The position numbers and the translations under genes were made by a program. The notes under the pieces are model-generated. The model saw nothing but the letters and a program-made list of their open reading frames with translations. It had not been told where the DNA came from and made no database searches. DNA of 64,000 nt from Ilyomonas sp963790435 (GTDB taxonomy: Bacteria > Bacteroidota > Bacteroidia > Chitinophagales > Chitinophagaceae), in contig CAWBOI010000007.1 in the NCBI GenBank assembly GCA_963790435.1, forward strand, positions 1 through 64,000, in the 5' to 3' direction. Positions 26,407 through 35,546 of the stretch are shown here, piece by piece. Positions within the stretch are counted from its first letter, which is position 1, and the number at the start of each line of letters is the position of its first letter.

Positions 26407-28344
26407 ATGATAAATATCACACTACCGGATGGTTCGGTCAGGCAATATGAAAGCGGCTTTACCTCGCTCGACATTGCCAAATCTATCTCCGAAGGCTTAG
26501 CAAGAAAAGTATTGGCAGCCAATGTAAACGGACAGGTTTGGGATGCCACACGTCCTATCAATGAAGATGCAACTGTAACCTTACTGACATGGAACGATGC
26601 CGACGGGAAAAGCACGTTCTGGCATTCGAGTGCACACCTTATGGCGGAAGCGGTGGAAAGTCTATTTCCCGGTGTAAAGTTTTGGGTGGGCCCGCCGGTA
26701 GAAAATGGTTTTTATTACGACATGGACTTAGGCGGCAGGCAAATTGGCGAAGAAGATTTAAAGGCATTGGAAAAAAAGATGAACGAACTGGCGAAGGGAA
26801 ACAATGCTTACACTCGCCAGCCGATTTCAAAAAAGGAAGCAATTGAATATTTTACACAAAAAGGCGATGAATACAAACTCGATCTGATTGAAGGTTTGAA
26901 AGATGGCGAAATTACATTTTATAACCAAGGCAACTTTACTGACTTGTGTCGCGGTCCGCATATACCGAACACAGGTTTTATCAAAGCCATCAAGCTCACC
27001 AACATTGCCGGTGCTTACTGGAAAGGCGATGAAAAGAATAAGCAGTTAACGCGCATTTATGGTGTTACATTTCCCTCACAAAAAGAGTTGGATGAATACC
27101 TGCAATTATTAGAAGAAGCAAAGAAAAGAGACCATCGCAAGCTGGGCAAAGAACTGAGCATTTATACAATGGATGATGATGTAGGCCCGGGTTTGATTTT
27201 ATGGATGCCGAACGGAACTGTGATTATTGAACAGCTTGAAAAATTAGCAAAAGAAACAGAGGAAGATGCCGGTTATAAGCGCGTGGTAACGCCGCACATT
27301 GCAAAGGAAAATTTATACTTAACCAGCGGGCATTTGCCTTATTACCAGGATAGCATGTATCCGCCGATGGAGCTGGAAGGAACGAAGTATTATTTAAAGT
27401 CAATGAACTGCCCGCATCACCATAAGATATTCGCTGCCGAGCCAAGAAGTTATAAGGAAATACCGCTGCGTTTGGCAGAATATGGAACCTGTTATCGCTA
27501 TGAGCAAAGCGGCGAATTGTTTGGCCTGATGCGCGTGCGTTGCCTGCACATGAACGATGCGCATATCTATTGCACGAAAGAGCAATTTGCCGATGAGTTT
27601 CGCGCGGTGAACGATATGTACCTGAAGTATTTTAAAATCTTTGGCATTGAAAAATATGTAATGCGCTTGTCTCTTCACGATCCAGCCAAACTGGGCGAGA
27701 AATATGTGAACGAACCCGAGCTTTGGTTAGAAACAGAAGACATGGTGCGGCAGGTTTTAAAAGAGAACCAAATTCCGTTTGTGGAAGTAAAAGGTGAAGG
27801 TGCGTTTTACGGGCCGAAGATAGACGTGCAAATCTGGAGTACCATTGGAAGAGAATTTACACTGGCTACCAACCAGGTTGATTTTGCGCAAGGCCGCCGT
27901 TTTAAATTGCATTTTACCAATGCTGCCAACGAACCGGAAACACCGCTGATTATTCATCGAGCACCGCTGGGAACGCATGAGCGTTTCATTGGCTTTTTAT
28001 TAGAACACTACGCCGGAAAATTCCCGACATGGTTAGCGCCCCTGCAGGTAAAAATTCTTCCCATCAGCGATAAATTTTTACCTTATGCAAATGAGGTAAA
28101 AACAAAACTGAAAAAGAAAGGCATAAGAGTTGAAATAGATGATCGCAGCGAAAAGATCGGCAAGAAAATTCGCGAAGCAGAATTAAGCAGAACGCCTTAC
28201 ATGCTGGTGATCGGCGAGAAAGAAATGGGCGAAAACAAAGTGTCTGTCCGCAGGCAAGGTAAAGGCGACGCAGGAAGTATTCTGGTAGATGAATTTATGC
28301 AAAATATCATAGAAGAAATAGAAGAGCGGAAAAGTGAGGAATAG
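26407..28344 (+). CDS. thrS: Threonyl-tRNA synthetase
   Basis: 645 residues, full length. A TGS domain starts the protein (MINITLPDGSVRQYESG), followed by the editing domain with the H-x-x-x-H pair (HSSAHLMAE, near residue 77), the class II catalytic core with zinc-ligand Cys in SMNCPHHHKIF and motif 3-like IHRAPLGTHERFIGFLLE, and an anticodon-binding domain (APLQVKILPISDK). It charges tRNA-Thr in the cytoplasm; a tRNA-Thr gene lies 6 kb downstream. It is followed closely by a small membrane protein gene and infC. Confidence 0.97.
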   Translation: MINITLPDGSVRQYESGFTSLDIAKSISEGLARKVLAANVNGQVWDATRPINEDATVTLLTWNDADGKSTFWHSSAHLMAEAVESLFPGVKFWVGPPVENGFYYDMDLGGRQIGEEDLKALEKKMNELAKGNNAYTRQPISKKEAIEYFTQKGDEYKLDLIEGLKDGEITFYNQGNFTDLCRGPHIPNTGFIKAIKLTNIAGAYWKGDEKNKQLTRIYGVTFPSQKELDEYLQLLEEAKKRDHRKLGKELSIYTMDDDVGPGLILWMPNGTVIIEQLEKLAKETEEDAGYKRVVTPHIAKENLYLTSGHLPYYQDSMYPPMELEGTKYYLKSMNCPHHHKIFAAEPRSYKEIPLRLAEYGTCYRYEQSGELFGLMRVRCLHMNDAHIYCTKEQFADEFRAVNDMYLKYFKIFGIEKYVMRLSLHDPAKLGEKYVNEPELWLETEDMVRQVLKENQIPFVEVKGEGAFYGPKIDVQIWSTIGREFTLATNQVDFAQGRRFKLHFTNAANEPETPLIIHRAPLGTHERFIGFLLEHYAGKFPTWLAPLQVKILPISDKFLPYANEVKTKLKKKGIRVEIDDRSEKIGKKIREAELSRTPYMLVIGEKEMGENKVSVRRQGKGDAGSILVDEFMQNIIEEIEERKSEE

Positions 28345-28362
28345 TATTTATTTTTACAGAGG

Positions 28363-28647
28363 ATGACAGCAACACAACAAATAACACTATACGATTCTTT
28401 AAGAAAAAAATATCATTTGGACTCAACAACGGCACAAGACCTGATCGTCAAAGTTCAATTCATATTAGATGAAATACCAGAGAAAACGAATAGCAGTGTT
28501 GCAACGAAAGAAGATATACAACAATTAAAAGCTGATATTACAAGAGAAATAAAATGGGAACAAAGCAACCGGCTCTTTTATATTGTGCTCTCTGCATTTT
28601 TATGCCTTTTGTTTTTTCTGGACATACTTATTACTTTTAAAAAATAG
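28363..28647 (+). CDS. Small coiled-coil membrane protein
   Basis: 94 residues. A helical part (VATKEDIQQLKADITREIKWEQ) that could form a coiled coil precedes one membrane helix (LFYIVLSAFLCLLFFLDILITF) at the C terminus. It resembles short proteins with a coiled-coil plus tail anchor that are often mobile or dispensable. It lies 18 bases after thrS and 43 bases before infC, interrupting a usually tight pair. Function not recognised. Confidence 0.65.
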   Translation: MTATQQITLYDSLRKKYHLDSTTAQDLIVKVQFILDEIPEKTNSSVATKEDIQQLKADITREIKWEQSNRLFYIVLSAFLCLLFFLDILITFKK

Positions 28648-28690
28648 ATTTTAATCACAACAAAAACAATTATTCACCAAACGTCAATTA

Positions 28691-29260
28691 ATGGCATTAC
28701 CACCCAGAGGAAGATTTAACCCCAGATTCAACAGGCAACCGGAGCCTGAACACCGCATCAACGACAGAATCCGCGTACCCGAAGTTCGCCTTGTTGGCGA
28801 CAACGTTACGGTTGGTATTTATCCCACCGATGAAGCCCGCAAAATGGCGCAGCAGCAAGAGCTTGATCTTGTTGAAATATCGCCCAACGCAGCGCCGCCG
28901 GTTTGTAAAATCATAGACTATAAAAAGTTTCTTTACGAAAAGAAGCGTAAAGAAAAAGAAATGAAAGCCAACGCGAAGCAAAGCGAAGTAAAAGAAATTC
29001 GTTTTACACCGAGCACAGACGATCATGACTTTGATTTTAAAGCAAAACATGCCGAAGGCTTTTTAAAAGATGGCAACAAAGTAAAAGCTTATGTGCAGTT
29101 TAAAGGCAGAGCGATTATGTTCCAGGACAGAGGCCAGTTGCTGCTCCTAAAATTTGCCGAACGTCTTGCTGAAGTTGGCGCACTGGAAAGTATGCCCAAG
29201 ATGGAAGGCAAAAGAATGTTAGCGATGTTTGCACCTAAGGCGGCAAAAAAGAAAGCTTAG
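28691..29260 (+). CDS. infC: Translation initiation factor IF-3
   Basis: 189 residues with both IF-3 domains: the N-domain (INDRIRVPEVRLVGDN; LDLVEISPNAAPPVCKI), the lysine-rich linker (YEKKRKEKEMKANAK) and the C-domain (KEIRFTPSTDDHDFDFKAKHA; VKAYVQFKGRAI). It binds the 30S subunit and checks the start codon. The gene uses an ordinary ATG, not the rare AUU/AUA codons that permit autoregulation elsewhere. A terminator follows, and rpmI and rplT do not. Confidence 0.96.
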   Translation: MALPPRGRFNPRFNRQPEPEHRINDRIRVPEVRLVGDNVTVGIYPTDEARKMAQQQELDLVEISPNAAPPVCKIIDYKKFLYEKKRKEKEMKANAKQSEVKEIRFTPSTDDHDFDFKAKHAEGFLKDGNKVKAYVQFKGRAIMFQDRGQLLLLKFAERLAEVGALESMPKMEGKRMLAMFAPKAAKKKA

Positions 29261-29279
29261 GTTTTAATAACGATACAGG

Positions 29280-29309
29280 AAAGGAAGTTGTATTTGCAGC
29301 TTCCTTTTT
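29280..29309 (+). terminator. Terminator after infC
   Basis: AAAGGAAGTTG pairs with CAGCTTCCTTT (one G-U) followed by a T-run, 20 bases after the stop codon. Confidence 0.8.
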
Positions 29310-29465
29310 GCGTTTGTGCGAACTGGGATAAATGTTATTTGAAAATCGTAACAACTCATCGTTATCAAAATTTATAAAAGCACCATTTTAAAACATCATC
29401 CTATTTATTCCAAACATTCCATCAATCTCAGTTCAGATTATCTTCGCAGCCTAAAAAATAACGAT

Positions 29466-30866
29466 ATGGATTACCGTATAGAAAAAGATACAATGGGTGA
29501 AGTAGAGGTGCCTGCCGATGTGTATTGGGGCGCGCAAACGCAACGCAGCATTGAAAATTTTAAGATTGCACAGGACATTAATAAAATGCCGAAAGAAATT
29601 ATCAAGGCATTTGCATATCTGAAAAAAGCAGCCGCTTTAACTAACGAAGAATTGGGTATTTTACCGAAAGAAAAAGCTGATTTGATTTCGCAGGTATGCG
29701 ATGAAATTTTAAGTGGGCAATTAGACGACCAATTTCCGTTGGTTGTGTGGCAAACAGGCAGTGGCACACAAAGCAACATGAATGCAAATGAAGTGATTGC
29801 TTATCGTGCGCATGTGATTCAGGGCGGGCAATTATCCGACAAAGACAAGGCCATTCATCCGAATGATGATGTAAACAAATCGCAATCGAGCAACGATACC
29901 TTTCCAACAGCCATGCACATTGCTGCATATAAAATTTTGGCCGAAACCACCATCCCCGGCATTGAAAAGCTGCGCGATACATTGGCAGAAAAGAGCAAGG
30001 CTTTTATGCATGTGGTGAAGATAGGCCGCACGCATTTTATGGATGCTACGCCACTTACCTTGGGGCAGGAATTTAGCGGTTATGCATCGCAGTTGAATCA
30101 TGGTATTAAAGCCATTAAAAATACGTTGGCACATCTAAGCGAGTTAGCATTGGGCGGCACTGCCGTTGGCACAGGCATCAATACACCGAAGGGTTACAGC
30201 GAATTAGTAGCTAAACACATTGCACAGTTAACGGGATTGCCTTTTGTTTCGGCAGAAAATAAATTTGAAGCCCTCGCAGCACACGATGCCATTGTAGAAG
30301 CGCATGGTGCTTTGAAAACTGTTGCTGTAAGCCTGATGAAAATCGCCAACGACATTCGTATGTTGTCCAGCGGTCCGCGCAGTGGCATCGGCGAAATTTT
30401 TATACCTGATAATGAACCGGGTTCTTCTATTATGCCGGGCAAAGTAAACCCAACGCAATGCGAAGCCCTAACCATGATAGCGGCACAAGTGCTGGGCAAC
30501 GATGTAGCAATCAACATTGGTGGTGCAACAGGTCATTTTGAATTGAATGTTTTTAAGCCGGTTATCATCTACAACTTTCTTCATAGCGCACGTTTGCTTG
30601 GCGATGGCTGTGTTTCTTTTACCGATAAATGCGCTGCTGGCATTGAACCTATCGAAGCCAATATCAACAAACATCTGCAAAACAGCCTGATGCTGGTAAC
30701 GGCTTTGAATCCAAAAATAGGGTATTACAAAGCGGCTGAAATTGCACAAAAAGCACACAAACAAAACACAACGCTGAAGGCAATGGCGGTGCAGCTTGGT
30801 TATCTTACACCGGAGCAGTTTGACGAGTGGGTACTGCCGGAAAATATGGTGGGCGAAATTAAATAG
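29466..30866 (+). CDS. fumC: Class II fumarate hydratase
   Basis: 466 residues, normal for FumC. The superfamily signature GSSIMPGKVNPT is at residues 319-330, with further conserved regions TGSGTQSNMNANEV (97-110), SSNDTFPTAMH (141-151) and GRTHFMDATPLTLGQE (187-202, including His190). It interconverts fumarate and malate in the TCA cycle and needs no iron-sulfur cluster. A single gene with a spacer on both sides. Confidence 0.97.
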   Translation: MDYRIEKDTMGEVEVPADVYWGAQTQRSIENFKIAQDINKMPKEIIKAFAYLKKAAALTNEELGILPKEKADLISQVCDEILSGQLDDQFPLVVWQTGSGTQSNMNANEVIAYRAHVIQGGQLSDKDKAIHPNDDVNKSQSSNDTFPTAMHIAAYKILAETTIPGIEKLRDTLAEKSKAFMHVVKIGRTHFMDATPLTLGQEFSGYASQLNHGIKAIKNTLAHLSELALGGTAVGTGINTPKGYSELVAKHIAQLTGLPFVSAENKFEALAAHDAIVEAHGALKTVAVSLMKIANDIRMLSSGPRSGIGEIFIPDNEPGSSIMPGKVNPTQCEALTMIAAQVLGNDVAINIGGATGHFELNVFKPVIIYNFLHSARLLGDGCVSFTDKCAAGIEPIEANINKHLQNSLMLVTALNPKIGYYKAAEIAQKAHKQNTTLKAMAVQLGYLTPEQFDEWVLPENMVGEIK

Positions 30867-30942
30867 GGGGAAAAGCAATTTTGTGGCTGCTGCATCGTTT
30901 CTATTTTTTAAACAGATCAACAGCAATTGTAAAATACTTCCT

Positions 30943-31857
30943 ATGAAGCGATTATTGATGTTTGGTTTTGCACTCTTTCTGGCAACGATGATTTTGGATT
31001 CATGCCAAAAAGAGTTGAGCCAGGAGTCGAACAACAACACAGCCTCTTTTAGTTTGCACGATACCACTTTGTCTTGCTATCCCATTATTGTAAACGGCAC
31101 TTATTACGATGGCGTTTCAGCTGCACGTGATACCAATTTTATTAAGATAGTGGTAAATGTAAAGTCAACCGGCAACTATGCCATTTCAAGTATTTCGCAG
31201 AACGGATTTTCTTTTTCCGACACTGGCTTTTTTAGCAAAACCGGTGTTGATACATTGGTGTTAAAAGCGAAAGGCACACCTATTTTAATTCAGTCTACTT
31301 CGTTCACCATTACTGCCGATTCGCTGGGCGCCTGTAGCTTTGTTGTTAATGTGCAAGATAGCACCGGCACGGGTTTGGGCAGTTCAGGCGGCGGTTCAAC
31401 AGTTGGTAGTGACAGCGGCTATATTGATCCCAATCTTGCTACTAAAAATACATGGCATTTTACCGATACGGCTACCAAAATTACGTACAGCGGCATTTTT
31501 ACAACCCTGGAAGGTGCTGGTTTTAGAAACGATACTTTGTTTATTGCAGGGCAGGCAACTTTTAACTTAGATACGCTGTTTGGTATTTCGATAAAAATGC
31601 CATCCGCGCCTACTATAAAGCCAGGTATTTACCCGGTAAATACAGCCAACAATGTGGGTTTACAAAAAGTGGCTGATGGCAGTGATATTTATTATGCCAA
31701 CGATGCATCGGCAGCCTTGGGTGCAGGCAATTCTTATATTACCATTATCAGCAACAGTGGTGGTCAGTTAACCGGCTCATTTCATGTTTATGCTGAACTC
31801 AATGGAGCATCGCCGCCAACGTTAATTGAAGGTTCGTTCAATTGTCCGGTGCATTAA
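30943..31857 (+). CDS. Lipoprotein of unknown function
   Basis: 304 residues from MKRLLMFGFALFLATMILDSC, a lipoprotein signal with the lipobox Cys near residue 21. An earlier in-frame start overlaps fumC and is rejected. The mature part has Ig-like beta character (Thr, Ser, Gly, Asp rich), a Gly/Ser linker (GTGLGSSGGGSTVGSDSG) around residues 142-160 and a second beta domain. Lipoproteins of this style are common in Chitinophagaceae. No family was recognised. Confidence 0.8.
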   Translation: MKRLLMFGFALFLATMILDSCQKELSQESNNNTASFSLHDTTLSCYPIIVNGTYYDGVSAARDTNFIKIVVNVKSTGNYAISSISQNGFSFSDTGFFSKTGVDTLVLKAKGTPILIQSTSFTITADSLGACSFVVNVQDSTGTGLGSSGGGSTVGSDSGYIDPNLATKNTWHFTDTATKITYSGIFTTLEGAGFRNDTLFIAGQATFNLDTLFGISIKMPSAPTIKPGIYPVNTANNVGLQKVADGSDIYYANDASAALGAGNSYITIISNSGGQLTGSFHVYAELNGASPPTLIEGSFNCPVH

Positions 31858-31879
31858 TTTCATTCCATATTTTTATAAA

Positions 31880-31918
31880 ACAAAAATGCTGTACAAGATT
31901 GTGCAGCATTTTTGTTTT
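31880..31918 (+). terminator. Terminator after the lipoprotein gene
   Basis: ACAAAAATGCTGTAC pairs with GTGCAGCATTTTTGT with one mismatch over a 6-base loop. The downstream T-rich tail is itself a copy of TTTGTTTTTGC. Confidence 0.8.
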
Positions 31919-31921
31919 TGC
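31911..31921 (+). repeat. TTTGTTTTTGC element
   Basis: Exact copy forming the T-tail of the terminator stem. Confidence 0.7.
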
Positions 31922-32021
31922 ACCAATTTTGAACAGATAGTTAAATACGGCCAACTTCTGAAAACCTTTAGATGCGGCTTTCAGTAATCATAAATCCAAA
32001 CTCATAAGTCAAAAATCATTA

Positions 32022-33311
32022 TCACAGGTTTACCTCTCCAATCAAAAACACGCTGCCGCAAACCAACACCAAATCATCATCTTCTGCACTGCTGATCACC
32101 GTTTGTAATGCCTCGTTTACGTTACCATACGTTTTACCCTGCAAGCCAATGCCAGAGCCTATTTCAGCAATTTGCCCTTCGCTCATGGCGCGTGGCGTTT
32201 GCGGTTTTGTAAAATAATAACTGGCTGTTTTGGGAAGATAAGACAATGCCTTTTCAACGTCTTTATCTTTCACCATGCCAATAATAATGTGAAGTGAATT
32301 GTACGTTGCCAGTTCTATTTGTTCTGCCAATTGCTTCATGCCATCTGCATTGTGCGCAACATCGGTAATGACCATTGGTTTTTGATGAATCGCTTCCCAT
32401 CTTCCATGCAAGCCGGTAAGCTTTTTTACATGCTGCAAGGCTTCTTTTATTTGCTGCAATGAAATAGCATAACCCACCGATTGTAAATACTTCACCGCTT
32501 CCAAAACTGTAAGTATGTTTTTAGTTTGATACACACCTGGAAGGTCAAGGTGATACGTTTCTCTGTTATCCGTTTTTGTATCTGCAACCGTTACCGTTAA
32601 TTGATGTGGTTGATATTGAAATTCCGACACATAACGGTTGTGTTGTGCTATAATGAGTGGGGCAGCTTTTGTTTTTGCCGCATTTTTAAAAACGGGTTCG
32701 GTTTCAATCAACACTTCGCCCACAATTACCGGCACATGCGGTTTGATAATGCCCGCTTTTTCAAACGCAATTTGTGGCAGTGTGTCGCCTAAAATTTGGG
32801 TATGATCGAGCCCGATGTTTGTTATAATGCTTACTATCGGTGTGATAATGTTTGTGCTGTCCAAACGCCCGCCCAGTCCCACTTCTATTACAGCGATGTC
32901 CACATTTTCTTTTGCAAAAAAATCAAACGCCATCGCTACTGTAATCTCAAAAAACGAGGGTTCAATTTCTTCAATCAGCGGTTTTATTTTTGTGGTAAAA
33001 TCAACCACAAATTCCTGGCTGCACCATTCGCCGTTTATTTTAATCCGTTCTCTGAAATCAATCAAATGCGGCGATGTATATAAACCTGTTTTGTAACCCG
33101 CTGTTTGCAAAATGGCAGCCAGCATGTGGCTCACCGAACCCTTGCCGTTCGTGCCGGCAACATGAACCATTTTAAGCCCCTTTTGCGGGTTCCCCAGTGC
33201 TTCGCAAAGCTTAATGGTGTTGATAAGATCGGCTTTGATGGCATCGGCGCCAAGCCTGCTGAAAAGCGGTAACTTTTTGTAGAGATAATCAATCGTTTCT
33301 TTGTAATTCAT
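32022..33311 (-). CDS. folC: Bifunctional folylpolyglutamate/dihydrofolate synthase
   Basis: 429 residues, standard for FolC. The P-loop HVAGTNGKGSVSHML (near residue 50) and the Mur-ligase central domain motif (VEVGLGGRLDSTNIITP) are present, with the C-terminal domain after GLHGRWE. It adds glutamate to dihydropteroate and to folates in the cytoplasm. It follows the TonB-like gene in the same direction across a short repeat-bearing spacer. An exact 11-mer copy lies within the gene at 32668. Confidence 0.95.
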   Translation of the reverse strand: MNYKETIDYLYKKLPLFSRLGADAIKADLINTIKLCEALGNPQKGLKMVHVAGTNGKGSVSHMLAAILQTAGYKTGLYTSPHLIDFRERIKINGEWCSQEFVVDFTTKIKPLIEEIEPSFFEITVAMAFDFFAKENVDIAVIEVGLGGRLDSTNIITPIVSIITNIGLDHTQILGDTLPQIAFEKAGIIKPHVPVIVGEVLIETEPVFKNAAKTKAAPLIIAQHNRYVSEFQYQPHQLTVTVADTKTDNRETYHLDLPGVYQTKNILTVLEAVKYLQSVGYAISLQQIKEALQHVKKLTGLHGRWEAIHQKPMVITDVAHNADGMKQLAEQIELATYNSLHIIIGMVKDKDVEKALSYLPKTASYYFTKPQTPRAMSEGQIAEIGSGIGLQGKTYGNVNEALQTVISSAEDDDLVLVCGSVFLIGEVNL

Positions 33312-33347
33312 AGCAACTGCAAAGATGCTGAATGAAATGAATTGTTT

Positions 33348-33408
33348 GAACCACCGAGATTTAATACATTACGTTGTAATGCTCAGTGCCTTTGTGCTTC
33401 TGTGGTTC
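33348..33408. repeat. GAACCAC...GTGGTTC intergenic repeat, copy 1
   Basis: Terminal arms GAACCAC/GTGGTTC with an inner CATTAC/GTAATG palindrome and an AGTGCCTTTGTG segment. A related unit lies at 38447-38523. Confidence 0.6.
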
Positions 33409-33413
33409 CATTC

Positions 33414-34304
33414 TTATCCGCGCAGCTTGAAATCAAATACGAGGGTTCCGGTTTGTTCGTCTGCTGTACCTGCATTAAACTTTAATTGTTTGGCTTTCGA
33501 AAGGGCAATGCCTCGTATGCTTTGGCTTGTGGTTGTAGTTCCTCTTGGGTTGATCGAAGCATCAATTACATTTCCGTTTGCATTCACAGTGATGTTAACA
33601 GCAACTTTTGCGTTTTCATTAAAATCATCGGTAAAAGAAGGTAAAGGTTTAAAATGTCTTCCACTCAACCCGCTTCTTATGCTTACGCCACCTTTGCCTG
33701 TGCCACCGTTACCTGTATAACTGTCAGAAGCCGGATTGCCATTGGGTTTGCCTTGGTCGCCTTTGCCACCGGCAATGCCCTGGTTGCGCACGTTGTTGTA
33801 ACTATCCGCACCATTGCCACCGTTGTTGTTTTGTGTTGCTCCGCCTTTGTACAAAGCTTTTGGTTTGGGTGGTGCCGGCGGTGTTTCTACCACTTGCTCT
33901 TTTTGTTTTGCCTGATTTTTAGGAATCACCACTTCCAGCTTGGATTGCAGTTTGGGTTTGGGTGATGTATGAATTTCAGGAACCTCTTTTTCGTTGTTGT
34001 CAGCCACATCTTTACTTTCTTCCGGCTCACTATGCGATGCAACGGCTTTGGGCGGCTGCACATTTGTTTCTTCTTCTTTCGACATTTCGCCCGGCAACTG
34101 CGGTGCCACTGTTCCTAATCCTGCATCGCTGTTGCCAAGGTTCACTTCAATGCCGTTATCAGCAATGGGTTGCGGCGTTTGTGGTGCCGTCCAGCTAACC
34201 AAAAACATCAACAAAAACAAAAGGGCGCAAATGCCAAGCGTAATGCCAAGTGCTTTGCGGTTTTTGCTACGTTCAAATTGTTGTTCGTTGTACGACAAAT
34301 TCAT
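33414..34304 (-). CDS. TonB-family energy transducer-like protein
   Basis: 296 residues: a short cytoplasmic N terminus, one membrane anchor (ALGITLGICALLFLLMFLVSW, about residues 18-38), a long Pro/Lys/Glu/Gly-rich periplasmic linker (PKPKLQSKLEVVIPKNQ; PPAPPKPKALYKGG) and a C-terminal domain with TonB-like VNITVNANGNVIDASINPRGTT. It should span the periplasm to drive TonB-dependent receptors such as the SusC protein. The usual exbB/exbD partners are not adjacent. Confidence 0.82.
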   Translation of the reverse strand: MNLSYNEQQFERSKNRKALGITLGICALLFLLMFLVSWTAPQTPQPIADNGIEVNLGNSDAGLGTVAPQLPGEMSKEEETNVQPPKAVASHSEPEESKDVADNNEKEVPEIHTSPKPKLQSKLEVVIPKNQAKQKEQVVETPPAPPKPKALYKGGATQNNNGGNGADSYNNVRNQGIAGGKGDQGKPNGNPASDSYTGNGGTGKGGVSIRSGLSGRHFKPLPSFTDDFNENAKVAVNITVNANGNVIDASINPRGTTTTSQSIRGIALSKAKQLKFNAGTADEQTGTLVFDFKLRG

Positions 34305-34474
34305 GCTTATAAAAATAATGTAGCAGTTGTTACAAAGATGTCAACTTCCATTTTGCCCCTTTTATTGTGTTAGCGTTTTGTTTGTGAAGAAGAGTTTATT
34401 CACAAAGAGAAGGTTTGTTTTTATGAGAAAAATAAAAAGCAGTGTTAGTAAATGTTTGATGAAAGATTGGTAAA

Positions 34475-34630
34475 AGCTCCGTAGAAGTAACGTATTGATA
34501 GTAAAAGAATGTGTCAATAAATACAGCTCCATAGGAGCGAAATGTTTTTAATGGAACTCATACACGGCTCCGATGGAGCCGTTGCTTTACCTGAGAACTT
34601 TTCTACAAACACGTAACTCCTACGGAGTGG
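34475..34630. repeat. Degenerate CTCCGTAGGAG repeat array
   Basis: Four short blocks (AGCTCCGTAGAAG, AGCTCCATAGGAGC, GGCTCCGATGGAGCC, AACTCCTACGGAGT), each a small palindrome, are spaced by AATGTTT or TTTCTACAAAC segments. The third and fourth are near-perfect hairpins. Confidence 0.6.
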
Positions 34631-34657
34631 AAACCACCCATGTGCGAAACAAAAATG

Positions 34658-34730
34658 AGCCAACTACGGGATTCGAACCTGCGACCCTTTCATTACGAAT
34701 GAAATGCTCTACCAACTGAGCTAAGTTGGC
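34658..34730 (-). tRNA. tRNA-Thr (CGU anticodon)
   Basis: The minus strand folds as a full cloverleaf of 73 bases. The acceptor stem GCCAACT/AGTTGGC is perfect, the D-arm is AGCTCAGTTGGTAGAGC-like, the anticodon stem TTTCA/TGAAA encloses TTCGTAA with anticodon CGT (plus-strand 34695-34697), and the T-arm has GGTTCGAATCC. The discriminator base is T, usual for threonine. CCA is not encoded. Confidence 0.96.
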
Positions 34731-34842
34731 TATTATCACTTAACAACCGGCAATACTCCAGTTTAGCTAAGTTGACTTTTCTAAAACGCGAAGATAAAAT
34801 TTGAGAAGAAATTATCGCTATCAAAAAATGTGGCAAAACAAA

Positions 34843-35136
34843 CTATGCAGGTTTCATCACAACCACACTATTGTTTGATTTCTTCTCAACATACTTTCTC
34901 CATAAATAAGCAATGGTAAAGGTCGGCGTAAAATTAAGGAACGGCACCAACTCTTCCACCAAGTTAAAAGCCGCGCCAAACAAGGCTTTGCGCCCACCAA
35001 AAGCAAAGTAAAAAATAATGGCGGAAATAGGCGCCCACGCAATATCGAACGCTTCACCCACCACCGGAATCAGAAATGGAATGCAACCAATGGCATCCAT
35101 TAACAAACAAAATTGTAAAGACGGTTGTTTTTTCAT
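34843..35136 (-). CDS. Small conserved-looking membrane protein
   Basis: 97 residues from MKKQPSLQFCLLMDAIGCIPFLIP; the longer frame adds 51 residues that look non-coding. It has two or three hydrophobic segments (MDAIGCIPFLIPVVGEAFDIAWAPISAIIFYFAF; LFGAAFNLVEELVPFLNFTPTFTIAYLW) and a charged tail. Short proteins of this kind occur in many Bacteroidota; function is unknown. Confidence 0.65.
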   Translation of the reverse strand: MKKQPSLQFCLLMDAIGCIPFLIPVVGEAFDIAWAPISAIIFYFAFGGRKALFGAAFNLVEELVPFLNFTPTFTIAYLWRKYVEKKSNNSVVVMKPA

Positions 35137-35546
35137 GTTTTGCTGTATTGCTTTTATAATGGCAAGTAACTTACCATTCTTTTTTATACGCAAAACTGTC
35201 AGGCTTATCGTTCCCCTTTTGAGAAGATTTCTTTTTATAAGACGGTCAGCCAATCCAACCGATCTTTCAACAATACATAAATAATTCATTTACAATATAA
35301 AAATCTAAAGTTTAGCTTGGTTCAGCATTTGTCATTATTACCATACAGCTACTTTCTGTCGTCCAATTTGTCGGGTTCGTGAAGCAAACAAACCGTTAAA
35401 CAGAAAGCGGGCAAAACAGTTTCCTTAACAGAACCGTAAATAGGGGGTTGATGTTTTAGTATCTCATTTTAAAACCGATATTTATCTTGCGTTACTTATC
35501 CTCTGCTTGTTATGTAAGTACGCTTGATTGTAAATAAACATCTGTT
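35137..35546. other. Spacer before the polysaccharide cluster
   Basis: No gene or clear structure is seen. TATCTTGC at 35483-35490 could be a -7 box for the deacetylase gene, but no -33 box at the right spacing was found. Confidence 0.4.

Larger units (their letters stand above)
34305..34842. other. Spacer with degenerate repeats and a tRNA
   Basis: Apart from the tRNA-Thr gene, it carries a repeated pattern of AGCTCCgTAGGAGC blocks and no open frame of note. Confidence 0.6.

Noticed and set aside
30468..31067. 199-codon frame opposite fumC and the lipoprotein gene
   Set aside because: It runs antisense across two well-supported genes and looks like a reverse-frame artefact.
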